Numbered from the stretch's first letter, positions 12,101 to 22,174 are shown. The stretch is 64,000 nt of DNA from Oegoconia quadripuncta (GCA_949316235.1 OX438747.1:35107601-35171600), one strand, 5' to 3'. Notes: generated by a model from the sequence alone, not told the origin. Program-made: numbers and translations.

Positions 12101-15100
12101 GCCCGCCTCGGGCAAATCCATACACTGAGCTGTAGCCTTTTTGTATACTGCGGCACACTTGTATACTTGATGTTTCTGTACTTGTGTTTTATTGTTTTAG
12201 CTGTAGTCCTGGGTGATAGCTGAAAATCAGTGCTTGCTCGTCCATTGAGCATTTTTAATGCACTGAGCTATGACCTTATATGAATCGGCAGTAAGTCTTG
12301 AATGTATTGGGAATTTTAATTGTTATGGTATATTTGTTTACATCTGTTTGTATTTGTTAAAAAATGTATGTCTCTTGTTGGTTTCATGAATGTTTGTTTC
12401 TTATTTGTTAAAGTAGTATTTATGTTTCTCTCTTGTATGTGTGTCAGTTTATGCAATAAACTTTTTATCTTGTATTTTTCATATGTAAATTTGTTGTGTG
12501 TGTACAATCCAATCATCCTAAAAGTATCACATGGGCTGAAGTGCCGCGGCATCGACATCTATTAGAAACTATTCGCATTACAACAACCACGAAACCAACT
12601 ACACTAGCTACTCACAGAGCAAAGTGTTTACACACAGGAGTATAGATACAATCCATAAGCATCCGCTACTGAGATGTGTAGCAAAATTTCGTCCACATTG
12701 TTAATAGAAGTCGTAGTATAGTGGACAGTAACATCAGTCATTAAAACAAAGTTGTGCAAGTTCAAACCTCAGTAGATGCTGCAGCAGAGCTGACGAAATT
12801 TCTTACTCATTCATATGTGACATATTATTTGGTTTGAGTATTGATATTGTATAAATACTTTCTAATAGATGGTGATAGAGTGCTTCGGTCCATACGGTCC
12901 ATATAATACTTTTAGGGAGATTCGACTGTACACACGGATCTCCCTAAAAGTATTATATGGACCGTATGGACCGAAGCACTCTAGCACCATCTATTAGAAA
13001 GTATTCATACAATATCAACACTCAAACCAAATCCATAATAATATGTCACATATAAATGAGTAAGAAAATTTCGTCAGCTCTGCTAATTGATATCGTGGTC
13101 TAGTGGCAAGCGACACGAGTGCTTAGGTAACGTCTTTCGAAAAGACACGGTTTTCGAATCCGGCTAAGACAATTTTTATTCGATTTTTTTTCTATTTGGA
13201 TTTTTTTTTCTTTTTATAAAGGAAAATACACCGTAAACACTTCATTAAAATAATAAAAAGGTAAGGAAAATAAGAAAAGTAAAAATTTTTGGAGGTAACA
13301 CTTTAGCCCATGTGATACTTTTAGGATGATTCGTCTGTACATAAATGCAAATAAATGCTTATCTATTTACAGAAATGGCGCAGTGACGTCGTTTACAGTA
13401 TTGTTAGGCTTGGACATCAAAATGAAAAATTATATTGCTACCAGCCGTCAAAGGATTCGGCCCACCACTCAACATATCAACGACCGTGATTGACTCTGAT
13501 TACCTATTACCACCGACGCTTGGAAGAATCCGGTGAATCGTTACTTAATAAGAAGTTGATTATGGAGTTTGAGCAAGGAGAAATTGCAGATTAGATAGGT
13601 TGAATATCACAGACTGCATGAGGGGCATGCAAATGTTTACCCTTCACAATTTCAATTATTATTTGTGTGTGGGTAAGTGGTCTGTAATTTCCACCTTAAA
13701 GATTTAAGATAAGCGGGCCCGTGTTCCATCAGTGGCAGACCATTGTATTGTATTGTATTGTATGTGTATGTGGCTGTTGCAGGTCAACGGAGACCTGTAT
13801 CACTGCGACCGTTGCCGATCTATTGTGATCGCCACTAACCTACAGTTCGTTGCTCAGGTTTCCCTCTTTGAGGAATTGGATAATTTTCCTGGCACCGATG
13901 GTTTTTATCTCATCCGGGTGTAATAAGTGGCTGCCCAGGTGGATATTGCGTTTACGCATTAGCGGGCCACATTCACACAGCAGATGTGCAGGTGTTTCCT
14001 CTGCGAGGAGGCAAAATCTGCACATTCCTGTTTCTTGGCAGACCATTACCTCGTTCTATAATCCTAGCATAATTCTGATATTCCATTTGCTTTTAGTAGC
14101 TTGATATAATTTCCCGAGCTACCCTATACCACGAGGGGCTGGCATCGTCACAGTTGCTAGCAACGCCCGCGTTTCCCCGACACATATGGCTTATGAATGA
14201 ATGTCCCAGCTTTGGACTCACCTGTGCGTCAAACCCCAATATTTCGTGGCTCAGCGACGAGGTCCGTCCGCTCTTCACCTCGTGCTGGTGACGGAACATG
14301 TTCAGCCGAGCGCTGCCCCGTCCGTTGTCCAACTCACCTGACAACCAACAATTGACGGTACAGTCAGATGATTTTACATCTACGAAAATATTCATCTGTT
14401 CTCAAAGAAAAGTGACATACTTTAAAACAAATGTAGAATTCAAAAGGCAAATAAGCTTTATTTGGGGAATATACTGGAAGCGAAATAGAAGATATTGGCA
14501 TAGGTAGTTTACATTTTTTGTTCAAATCACAGAATAAAGCGTTGATTGTGTCATTTGACGGTCGCGTTTGTAGCCTATTCCCCATAATTACATCATTAAA
14601 TTAAATAAATACAGAAAACTTGTAGAAAACATGAGTTCCGAATAAATACAATACAATACAATACAAATACTCTTTATTGCACAATTAACAAAAGATACAT
14701 GAAGAATACAGCGTACATCATTTAACATGATAGGAACCCTACGACTCCAGCCAGTCGCATATTAATCCGGCCGGGGCGTGAGTTTTTGAAAAAAATAAAC
14801 TACCAAATATTGGGTCTTTACCTATGAAATTGGGAGTTTTTTTTTCTTGTTAATCATTATGTACCAATTCCTGCAACTTTCAAAGCTATATCCAAATTTG
14901 TTTTTTATTTGGAAAAAATATTATTTCAAGGTTTCACATGAAATACAGAATTCACAGAATACCAGCGTCGTGGTTACTCCAACCCGACACATGCTGAGTG
15001 GAGGCCTTTTTGGATTTAGGTATTGTAAACTTACGTATGTATTGCATCTTTATAACAGAAATCCAAATAAATACTTTCTTTCTTTCTTTTCTTTCAAATA

Positions 15101-18100
15101 TTTTTCTAATTTCTGGGCTAAATCACATAATAAAAAAAAATTTACAGAGTCCTTTTCATGAGCTTCCCATAATCATTTCTTAGATTCGCTGAAACTTTTA
15201 TAAAGCGGTTACTATTAAAAATTAACGCTACCAAAAAAAAATAACCATCTGGTATCTATAATACAAGCCTAGTTGCTTAGTGTGGAACTAGATGGCGCTG
15301 TGTGTATGTGTAAAGATAAAAAAAAATAAAAAATTACCAAGCGCACTTGTTGGGATTTCTCATACCTTGCGTTAAAACCCCGATGAGGGTGGATTTGCCG
15401 GCCTCGTTGGCTCCCATCACGGCCACCCGGAGCTCCACGCTCTGCTGCGTATCGGCCAACTGTGGATAATGAACGACCACAGGCTGTTTAAGTCAAATCA
15501 AATCATAAATACTGTATTTTGTAGGTACACAGGTTACACTTAAAATAGTAAGATTTTACATTTTTAAAGCTACTGCTTGTTCAAAGGCAATTTTCCCCTG
15601 AGAAGAACAAGCAAGAAACTCGAGAGGTTGCTCTTTAAAAAAACAGGTTTTTATATTACAAAATTATTAATTTTTTATATTATAATATTTCATTATTAAT
15701 TGTGAAATAGCCTGGTTATGCGAACGGGCTGGTTAAGTCCATGAATGTTTATAATCGAAATAATCTGATATTTTATAATATGCTTTCTTAATAAGTTTCT
15801 GTTTTATAGTATCTTCAAATTTATTGAAAGGAAGATTTTGTATATCAACAGGTACTTTATTGAAAAAGCGTATACATTTGAATGAATTACTGATTTTGCG
15901 GAGGCGACTTATGTGACGTGCAAGTTTATCTTTATTTCTTGTATTGACATCATGTTTATCACTATTTTTCCTAAATGATGCTATATTTATTTTGACATAT
16001 ATTAGAATTGCGAAAATCAGTAATAAATTAATATTACTGCTCATTCATAAGGCTGTGTGTTGTTTAGTGTGCACACCCACGACCGACTTTTTGTAGGACC
16101 GATAATCGGGCCGATTTTTTTCCTCAATACTTTTATCACCGATATTGTGACCGATTTTTTGTAGGACGTGGACGTTGAAATATTGCAATCAGTTCCATTT
16201 TTCTCCTACAAAAAATCGGTCACCGATTGTCGGCCGTGGGCGGGCTTCCTTAACAAAAGAAGAATATTTTTTTAAGGTTATGCGTTATAATTTGTCAATT
16301 AATACAGTCATCTTCTGATTTCCTAATTTATGGCTTTTAGCCCTAAAATTTGAGCGGCAATATGCCAAAATAAGCTTTATTAGACCACTATTATATTGTC
16401 TACAATATTTCATTTCATTATCCATTGTTATTTGTGATTTAACATGGCTGTTGGTTTTCCTAAACATAAAGAAATAAATAAATGAAACGAGAAAGTATTT
16501 GATTTCTAAAAAAAAAGTAATATATTGTTATAGGGCTCTAAGCGTCTATTTGCCTTAACATAACTTAAAAAAACGGACTTCACTCAACACAACAAAGAAA
16601 AATAGTTATTTGTTATACAAGAGTGCCAATTTGCTTTTTAACCGAGTGCTCAACTTTGATGATCGAGCAAGGGAAGGATTCTAAAATTAGAATCCTGAGC
16701 GTTAGCGAGGGAATCTAAAGAGCATAAGGTGAAAAATCTTTGCGAGTGCAACACGTGACTTTTCATCCCCCCTCAGAAATGACTAATTGTTTTCAAGTTT
16801 CTTATTTATAATAATACCTACGATGTCAAAACAAAATGGCGCGCGCTAAGCAAATTAAAAACGAAAGGACACCAAGGACGTTCAGAGTCTGAGTTTTTAA
16901 CAAATTTTAAAAAGGTTGTATGATAAATACGGCACCATAGAGATGGAAGTAAATAGGTTTATTGATGTTTTGGAATCACATATTATGCACGCGATATTCT
17001 AAATTCAAATTTACTTTAACCTCAAGCGGATAAAAATGGCTTTTGTGGTCAGATATCGAATAGCAAAAATACCATTTTCGAGGTGGGGGGATGAAAATAA
17101 TTTTATTGAACAAAATAACAATCCTATCTCTCAATCAGTTATTTTTGATGTACACTGTCGTAATTATTATTTCTACTATATGAATAAATATCTTTCGAAG
17201 TTGGGTCCACCTTGCGGATGTACACCTCGGCGACGGCGCGGTGCGGCGCGGTGCGGCGGGTGCCGACGTGCGCCAGCGAGGCGGCGGGGGGGCTGGGGGG
17301 GGCTGGGGGGGGCTCACCTTGCGGATGTACACCTCGGCGACGGCGCGGTGCGGCGCGGTGCGGCGGGTGCCGACGTGCGCCAGCGAGGCGGCGGGGGGGC
17401 TGGGGGGGGCTGGGGGGGGCTCACCTTGCGGATGTACACCTCGGCGACGGCGCGGTGCGGCGCGGTGCGGCGGGTGCCGACGTGCGCCAGCGAGGCGCGC
17501 AGGGCGGCGGCCATGCGGCGCAGGGTCCGCAGCGAGGCGCGCAGGGCGGGCGCCCGCAGCCCCCGCAGGGTCCCGCAGTCCCGCACGCCCACCACGTACA
17601 CGGCGCCGCCGCCGCCCGACCGCAGCCGCCACTTCAGCTGGGGCACGGGGCAAACTTCAAACTTCTAGCGTTTATTTCGACGTCTATCGATACTCGATAT
17701 CATTTGTTGAATAACGATTTAAATCTACGGGAAATACGAGGGCTTGTTGCATTTCTATGTCAATCTGTAAACGGCGCAAGAAACGAATTACTTTTTTTTC
17801 CTAATCTTTATTTCATTTGGGCACTCGAATCCTTCTAAACGTTACTCTGTTTCGTAAAACGTTATTTTGTTCACAGTGACTAAAGGAACCTGTATGAGCT
17901 GACTCACCTGCGTCACTAGATGCTGGAAGCGTCGCTCGCAAGGCGAGACTAACTGCAGTTTGTATTCAACATTGCCGAACCTCGGCTCGGGAGGCAGGCT
18001 GCCGTACTCCTCGTCGCCTGAGTCATCGGGCTCTGATGTACTGTACGGAATCAAGGCAAATTAATTTAAGAATTTTAAAAAATCAAGTCATCTAGGTAAA

Positions 18101-21100
18101 CGAAACAAATCTTTTAAAAGCTAAAGCTTTTAAAAATGGCTGACGGATTTCCATCAATTATAGCTAAGAAGCATCGCAAACAGCAGCTTTCGAACTGCTA
18201 CTGCATAAATCGGTTCGATAATTTTAGTGCTGCACCCAAATAAATAGACAGAAAGACTTGCTAATAACCCCTCTTTATGTCTGTGGTCGAAAATACTCAC
18301 GTATCATCAAACGACTCGTCCAAATCATCCGAGCTATAAATAAAGTCATTCTCCAAGTCCTCCGTGTTGAAATCACCAGCCAAATACATATCATCCTTCA
18401 GCCCCACCTTCTCTAACTTATCAATGACATTGTAAACCTCCCTCTGTTCAAACGGTATTCCACTCTCGTAATCCATAGAATTTTTCCTTTTGGCATTCTT
18501 AAAGTCGTCGATTTTCAAATCATTAACGTTCTTTCCGATGTTGTCGTCGGTGATTTTCGGTTTTTGGTGCTGGTTGTTCCAGTCGGTTGTATCGGGTGGG
18601 GCATCAGAGTCCTCGCACCAGGCCGTGGTCTGTCCTATGTCCTTAGCGGGTGATATTTTGTTCTTTTTCCTGCGACTCTTTCTGGCGGAGTTGCGGCGTT
18701 TGGTTTTCTTGTCATCGGTCTTGTTATCTGCAATTATAATTACATATTTCTTTTGGTCGAAACTCGCCAAAACGAAAGCTTAAGACGCGTGGATAAGCAA
18801 GTAACGAGAGTAAGGTGAGGATGGGCAGGTCACATGGCTAGACGTGATGACGGAGTGAACCAAAATAATCGGAGTTGCAGCCAAGAGGAGCGACAAGACC
18901 AGTGGGCAGACCACTGGCTTATTGGTCTAATGACGTTGTACAATTGATGGATCCTGTACAGGACCGTGAGACTTGGTGTAATAGAGAAGCATATACCCAG
19001 CAGTAAGTGGATGTGGATTGGGAATGATGATGAGGATTTTTTTGATTTCACTACTTATTACAACAATATATAATATAAAAAACATCTTCACTTAACATCA
19101 GATGTGATTGAGGTTAAATGCTAATCCGTTGTGCAATAAAAAAACAAGTATTAAATCAATCCTCTCTTCTGAATTAATTCACGTAAATGTAACCTACATC
19201 CTTTTCCGACCAAACGTCGGGGCTCATCGCGTGGTTCGCACTTCACCTGTGAGGAGCCGCCACTTCGCGCATGCATTTTTTATACGCGCTCTTATTTTGG
19301 GACATGGACTCTATGTACGTGCAACAATAAAAATTGAAAAACGGAAGTTAAAGTCTTATATATAGCACAGAACTGCAGAGAGCGGCCCGTGGCTGATGTC
19401 TCTACTACGGAACGGAGGTTTGATAGTACAGCATATCACAATCGTATTGTGATAGCATTTTACTGTACCTGAAGGCTGAATATTATAATTATCTATTGTG
19501 TAATACAGTCCACATTATTCTAATTCAATATTTTCCCTTTCCACGACACCGTGAGTTCCCCCCTTAGTAGCGAAACGTTTTCGTCATACGATTTAATACT
19601 AACCTTCATCCTTCTTATTGACCTCAATAAAGCTGTCTATATAGCTCCCATCTTTCACAAGCAGCTCGGTACTGAGATCCGGCTCGCAGAGGAAAGACGA
19701 CTCCTCAGGGAGGGTTTCATTCTTGCCCTGAGACCTCCGACCTCTTCGCCTGCCTGAAAAGGGTTACGACCATCCCTAGACTGAAATCTATAGAGCAAAG
19801 TTATAGTTATCCAGGCTTTGCGAATCCGAATTTGGTTTGGAGTTTCGTTTGCGTGAATTTATAATTCGTTCGGCTTTGTTATTTTTTGTATGAAAACACA
19901 AAAGTGAAAGAAGACGTAGTGATAAAGATTGAAAAAGGTATGCTGAGATAGTTTGGACATGTGGCGAGGATGAATGAAAGAAGACTAATGAAAGAGGTAT
20001 ACGACGCGAATATGGATGGTAGTGTTGGTAGGGGAACACCAAGGCGAACGTACCATCATCAAATCGGGGACGTCTTAAAGAAAGGCCAAGTCAAGAATAC
20101 CCTAAACCGACGAGCGTGTATGTATGAAGCAAAAGAAGCGTGTCAGGATCGTAACAAGTGGAAGTCTATGGTCTTTTCTTTTTTTTATATGAGAGGGCGG
20201 CAAACGAGCTTGCATGTGTAAGAAGGATAAGAAGTTTCCAACTACCCCCCTCGGCAAATGGAAGTGTAGCCAATGAAATGCAAACGGCAGTACTGCCAAC
20301 CCTATGGGGAAGGAGGGTGAATGTCGGCTCCCGGCTTACGGACTGCGCCTAGATGCTGTGAGCGGGACGGTAGCAGAAGGCTACCGCGAGTAATGGTGGC
20401 AGTAATATGAGTGACAAAAACGCTTGAAAGCTTGGAAATTGTGGCTGTTCGAGACCCAGGTCGTGGTAGAACACGGAGGTACGATACAGTTGGTCCTAGT
20501 TGTTTTCAATTGCAGGTAGTCGGTGGCCGACAGAGGCGGATTGTTAGACACAAAGCCATCAATCCGCATTGGGCGTGAGTGGTGGATACCCTCATACTCT
20601 CCCCTAGTAATAACATGCCCCAACCATGAAGTAAGGCTGTTGATGATGTGTGATTGTACGGTTAACGTATATTATGCTGCACTTTGGCCGGGCCGGCAAC
20701 GCGCGTGTAACCCAAATTAGGTAAACGCGCTGACGCCGCGGCGCCTCGGCTCGGCTAGAAACAGCCTAAAACTCAGTTGTCTCAACCAACTCGAACAAGA
20801 ACAACATTATTTAATTACTTTATACAACATTATTATATTGAATTTACAAGTTTATTAAACATTATATTTTACATTATAACATTTTTTCTACATTTTGCCC
20901 AACCAAGAAGGCGGCTCGTGCGTGACACGGTCTTCGCGTCGCGGTCACGAGTTAGCGATCCGTAGGACAAAGGCGGAAATCCTTTGCCCTTACAGAATTA
21001 CTTCGCGTACCTTTAGGCGCGTCTGGTTTCTTCTTAATGTTGTCCTGCTCTGGCTTGTGGCGTTTCTTGTTGCTCTGTTTCTGTCCCCCGTCGGTCGGGT

Positions 21101-21125
21101 CGAACAGACTGAAGAACGAGTCCAT
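3022..21125 (-). CDS. GTPBP2: GTPBP2-like GTP-binding protein (gene span, 11 exons in window, 3' end off left edge)
   Basis: Translational GTPase-family protein related to vertebrate GTPBP2/GTPBP1, a family linked to ribosome rescue and mRNA surveillance. The eleven coding exons sum to 1759 nt (586 residues plus 1 nt), all with GT-AG junctions and matching phase. Landmarks by residue: basic/acidic low-complexity region about 40-180; conserved [14 protein letters not shown] N-domain from about 200; P-loop GANEAGKS at 312-319; switch I region with SGRTSS; G3 DLAGH at 395-399; G4-position TKCE at 451-454; beta-barrel domain beginning EFQIDEIF in exon 11. The SARLNMFRH stretch after GELDNGRG and the NVVNY start of exon 7 fit GTPBP2 better than GTPBP1, judged from memory of the human proteins. 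The start ATG at 21125 has a good context (aaaccATGG). About 170 C-terminal residues, judged from the family, are missing and should lie left of position 1. The ortholog name is inference; the family is secure. Confidence 0.93.
3192..3280 (+). mobile_element. SINE-A head fragment
   Basis: The tRNA-like head only, with both boxes, then unrelated AT-rich sequence. 3285-3660 holds (TTTA)n and palindromic TATTCGAATA words but no gene. Confidence 0.8.
3660..4020 (-). mobile_element. Jockey-type LINE 3' fragment in GTPBP2 intron 10
   Basis: The minus strand encodes [29 protein letters not shown] at 3920-4020, followed by a 3' UTR whose copies are at 17654-17810 and 59455-59625. Confidence 0.75.
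4073..4190 (-). CDS. GTPBP2: GTPBP2 exon 10 (G5 region)
   Basis: Encodes [33 protein letters not shown], matching the family's VPIFTLSSVSGE-type G5 region. Acceptor GTCCGCAG|GCCATC, donor GAACTT|GTGAGT. Confidence 0.9.
4250..5110. repeat. Minisatellite, 79-bp unit, pyrimidine-rich arm
   Basis: Tandem units of 79 bp (unit starts at 4441, 4520 and 4599) built from GACTCCCCCTTGACCCCCAC and TTTGTGATGCCTCCTTTGC. It decays towards both ends. Forms the left arm of an inverted structure with 5175-6092. Confidence 0.9.
5175..6092. repeat. Minisatellite, 79-bp unit, purine-rich inverted arm
   Basis: Reverse complement of the left-arm unit: GTAGTCAGTGGGGGTCAAGG, GAGTCAAAAGAGTGATTATG, AGTAAAGGAGGCATCACAGA. 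About eleven units; a period of 79 is seen between 5881 and 5960. Ends about 90 bp from exon 9. Confidence 0.92.
6182..6279 (-). CDS. GTPBP2: GTPBP2 exon 9
   Basis: Encodes [18 protein letters not shown]... in the segment between G4 and G5, which varies in the family. Acceptor GTCGCAG|AAGCCG, donor CTCGG|GTCAGT. Phase 2 matches the next exon. Confidence 0.85.
6399..8346. mobile_element. Large TIR element with a second TIR pair nested inside
   Basis: Outer inverted ends share GTCTACTCTCTAACGAAAA and GCTTCGGA (6404 onward; 8290-8340 reverse). Inner inverted ends are of the CCTTACCTATGAAA family (6523 onward; about 8130-8235 reverse). No transposase frame was found. Confidence 0.75.
8511..8778 (-). 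mobile_element. SINE-A, full copy
   Basis: Head at 8700-8778 with GGGATTCGAGCCCGCAACC (B box reversed), tail at 8511-8620. Confidence 0.87.
8800..8960 (+). mobile_element. RTE-type LINE 3' end
   Basis: Encodes [35 protein letters not shown], matching 51353-51480 (minus) and 59750-59860 (minus). 8960-9480 has no recognisable gene. Confidence 0.72.
9516..10483. mobile_element. Foldback element with about 270-bp inverted arms
   Basis: Arms 9516-9790 and 10207-10483 are near-perfect inverted copies, starting CAGGGCGTCCCAAAGTTATG and flanked by TA. The central 415 bp is AT-rich. The mirror-image short frames in each arm are by-products. It lies in GTPBP2 intron 8. Confidence 0.9.
10520..10684 (-). 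CDS. GTPBP2: GTPBP2 exon 8 (G4-position motif)
   Basis: 55 codons starting [15 protein letters not shown] and including [13 protein letters not shown], where the usual T/NKxD guanine-recognition motif reads TKCE. Acceptor CCTGCAG|ATCTCG, donor AACAAG|GTAGAC. Confidence 0.94.
10757..11056 (+). mobile_element. SINE-C, 5'-truncated
   Basis: Contains the B box of the tRNA-like head (GGTTCGATCCCCAGCGGGGT) and the body ending GTGATTGAGGTCAAGTACC...CATAAAAAAAA. It fills GTPBP2 intron 7. Confidence 0.87.
11111..11275 (-). CDS. GTPBP2: GTPBP2 exon 7 (G3 motif)
   Basis: 55 codons with the G3 motif DLAGH and the following [21 protein letters not shown]. Acceptor TGTCCAG|GGCAAC, donor CTTGTT|GTAAGT. 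Confidence 0.95.
11398..11808. mobile_element. TIR MITE, CTTACCTATGAAATTGG family
   Basis: Inverted ends TCTTTACCTATGAAATTGG and CCAATTTCATAGGTAAGGAC, flanked by AT-rich target. Related copies at 14812-15230 and 34415-35213. Confidence 0.83.
11889..12078. repeat. Minisatellite, 21-bp unit
   Basis: About nine units of TTACACTTCTCCGAAAATCAT and variants (GAGGAACAT, AAAGAAAAT). The period is a multiple of 3, so it stays open in several frames on both strands; not coding. Confidence 0.93.
12505..13346. mobile_element. Nested palindromic MITEs
   Basis: Outer ends CATCCTAAAAGTATCACATG (12513) and its reverse complement (13313) enclose a large palindrome, 12785-13087, whose arms fold about a centre near 12930. 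The centre itself contains two copies of the related terminal sequence CTCCCTAAAAGTATTATATG. tRNA-like stretches lie at 12706-12775 and 13090-13165. Confidence 0.82.
13840..14060 (-). mobile_element. LINE C-terminal zinc-knuckle fragment
   Basis: Encodes [22 protein letters not shown], the CxxC...H...C tail typical of Jockey/R1-type ORF2. 13346-13840 shows no gene. Confidence 0.75.
14222..14337 (-). CDS. GTPBP2: GTPBP2 exon 6 (switch I region)
   Basis: Encodes [16 protein letters not shown]...[17 protein letters not shown], a near-invariant block of the family containing the switch I threonine. Acceptor TTGTCAG|GTGAGT, donor GCACAG|GTGAGT. Confidence 0.95.
14643..14780 (-). repeat. LINE 3' end with (AATAC)n tail
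   Basis: ATACAATACAATACAAATAC followed by CTCTTTATTGCACAA. Similar ends are seen at 30697-30760. Confidence 0.6.
14812..15230. mobile_element. TIR MITE (CTTACCTATG family) interrupted by a short retroposed tail
   Basis: The left end is intact, the right TIR is lost. 14946-15097 is an insertion ending in (CTTT)n within the conserved TTTCACATGAAATA stretch. Confidence 0.75.
15244..15320 (+). mobile_element. SINE-A tail fragment
   Basis: CATCTGGTATCTATAATACA through GATGGCGCTGTGTGTATGTG, with no head. Confidence 0.75.
15366..15459 (-). CDS. GTPBP2: GTPBP2 exon 5 (P-loop)
   Basis: Carries the Walker A/G1 motif GANEAGKS followed by TLIGVLTQ. Acceptor TCCACAG|TTGGCC, donor CGCAAG|GTATGA, leaving one base of the following Gly codon. 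Confidence 0.95.
15490..16050 (-). mobile_element. Jockey-type LINE 3' fragment
   Basis: The minus strand encodes a 100-residue C-terminus ending [17 protein letters not shown], then a 3' UTR with AATCAAATC tail. It is the uninterrupted reference for the copy split by the R2-like element at 26.6-28.6 kb. It lies in GTPBP2 intron 4. Confidence 0.83.
16078..16248. mobile_element. Small foldback element
   Basis: Inverted ends CCCACGACCGAC and TTTTTGTAGGA words recur as ACAAAAAATCGGTCACCGAT near 16208. About 170 bp. 16250-17035 contains no gene I can support. Confidence 0.65.
17211..17530 (-). repeat. 107-bp tandem triplication of the exon 4 / intron 4 junction
   Basis: Three near-identical head-to-tail 107-bp units have donor-equivalent positions at 17425, 17318 and 17211. 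Each contains the end of exon 4 and a poly-C/CAG-rich intron start. The leftmost copy has a changed base after the donor (GTGGAC instead of GTGAGC). 107 is not a multiple of 3, so use of the inner donors would shift the frame. Confidence 0.9.
17425..17637 (-). CDS. GTPBP2: GTPBP2 exon 4 (GC-rich, 3' end tandemly triplicated)
   Basis: Begins [11 protein letters not shown] and ends AEVYIRK. Acceptor CCCCAG|CTGAAG, donor CGCAAG|GTGAGC. The 213-nt length is exactly 71 codons. Extremely GC-rich relative to neighbouring exons. The last 50-odd bases plus the donor are repeated twice more downstream in 107-bp units; only the first donor keeps the frame to exon 5. The vertebrate REREVDYDSD-like insert at this point is absent. 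Confidence 0.85.
17650..17815. repeat. LINE 3' UTR copy in GTPBP2 intron 3
   Basis: CAAACTTC..GCGTTTATTTCGACGT...GATATCATTTGTTGAA, matching 3675-3860 and 59458-59625. It starts within about 15 bases of the exon 4 acceptor. Confidence 0.7.
17908..18040 (-). CDS. GTPBP2: GTPBP2 exon 3
   Basis: Acceptor CCGTACAG|TACATC, donor ACGCAG|GTGAGT. Encodes the conserved [10 protein letters not shown]...FQHLVTQ segment, which closely resembles the vertebrate family N-domain. Confidence 0.92.
18301..18727 (-). CDS. GTPBP2: GTPBP2 exon 2 (low-complexity linker)
   Basis: Acceptor ATTGCAG|ATAAC, donor GATAC|GTGAGT. Encodes about 142 residues: a Lys/Arg-rich block ([17 protein letters not shown]) followed by an acidic Asp/Glu-rich stretch ending [11 protein letters not shown]. 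This insert has no clear counterpart in the shorter vertebrate N-terminus as I recall it. The basic run could be a nuclear or RNA-binding signal, which is speculative. Confidence 0.85.
18790..19050 (+). mobile_element. RTE-type LINE C-terminal fragment
   Basis: Encodes [32 protein letters not shown], the conserved RP..W.DD....DR..W tail. Followed by a SINE-C tail at 19085-19150. 19150-19900 holds no supported gene. Confidence 0.68.
19920..20165 (+). mobile_element. RTE-type LINE C-terminal fragment
   Basis: Encodes [38 protein letters not shown] and [13 protein letters not shown], the usual end of RTE ORFs. It is followed at 20168-20360 by a LINE/SINE 3' end (GAGAGGGCGGCAAACGAGC). 20360-21000 shows no gene. 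Confidence 0.78.
21011..21125 (-). CDS. GTPBP2: GTPBP2 exon 1 (start codon)
   Basis: Encodes residues 1-38 plus one base, beginning [10 protein letters not shown] and continuing Lys/Gln-rich. The ATG sits in aaaccATGG; the donor is AAAG|GTACGC. A TTACAG lies 11 bases upstream of the ATG, so a 5' UTR splice acceptor is possible. Confidence 0.88.
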
Positions 21126-21189
21126 GGTTTGTAATCTGTAACACACGGTATTGGCCACTATACATACCAAATACCACGTAGAGATATAC

Positions 21190-22029
21190 CTTCTTAGTAG
21201 TAATTCCTATAAGATATCGTCAAATTGCCAAACGAAACTGTCGAAACTATAATAACTTTGACACTTACATAATAATTTTGACATACAAATTCTACAATTT
21301 CTATAATAATAATTCAATTTTCAAAATAATTTCAAATGAATATAATTTACTTACAATGTTTCAATTTAGATTTGCTTTTATATGTTTCAATTTTTAAATT
21401 GACATTTGAATTTATAATTGTTATTTGAAATTTTCAATGTTTATTAACATAGTTATAGGTGACTGTAGGTACTAACAAAGATGGACCTTATTGTCTGGAA
21501 ATAAATAAATGATTTATTTATTATTATAAAAAAATATTTAGGTAATCAAACCAACTGTGATAAAAGCTGAACCGATTCCCATAAAACATTAATCAATCAA
21601 TCCTTCATTGTTCCATAATTCAATTCCATAAATAAACACGTAACGTCACTTGGCAAATTCCCGCCAAAAAATCGAATATCAATCTAGAGGACTTTGCTAA
21701 ATCTCAGCGTATAATCCTAAGCCGTTATGTTATGTGGTTTAGATTCTTGTAGATTAGATAATTCCATAGCGCTTGTTACGAAATTAAATTAAAAAACAAA
21801 GTGAACGACCTTTAACGCCAAGGACGTTGTAATAATAGATACCGTATCAAAATATTCTTATATCAGCGTGATTCATGAACAATGACATTTTCAGACAGAC
21901 CAAGCGTATTAATAGATTCTTTCTACGTATGAGCGTTTTCGCCTCAGGTAGGTACGCCATTCTACACAAACTCTCAAGTTCAAATTATAAACCCGTTCAA
22001 AAGATTTTTAAGCAATATATACATTTTTT
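21190..22029. other. GTPBP2 upstream intergenic AT-rich sequence
   Basis: Upstream of the GTPBP2 start. No gene, TIR or tRNA-like element recognised. The promoter should be here, but no TATA or initiator could be assigned. Confidence 0.5.
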
Positions 22030-22140
22030 TTAATGCACGACAGGTTCGTACTTGACCTCAATCACACCTGATGTTAAGTGAAGATGAGGTCGAAGGTGGA
22101 GGCGTACTGACCCCAATACATTTGCGGGGCTGGCTATATT
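22030..22140 (-). mobile_element. SINE-C tail fragment
   Basis: CTTGACCTCAATCACACCTG through the GGGGCTGGCTATATTATCTT stretch. 22563-22965 has no recognised feature. Confidence 0.7.
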
Positions 22141-22174
22141 ATCTTAAATTTCGATTACCCATATAAAGTTAACC

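Noticed and set aside
15733..16044. 103-residue minus-strand frame as a host gene
   Set aside because: It is the C-terminal tail of a Jockey-type LINE, repeated at many sites in the window.
17036..17838. Several open frames of 100-210 residues rich in Ala, Gly, Arg and Pro
   Set aside because: GC-rich frames across the 107-bp triplication. Only the exon 4 frame matches a known family.
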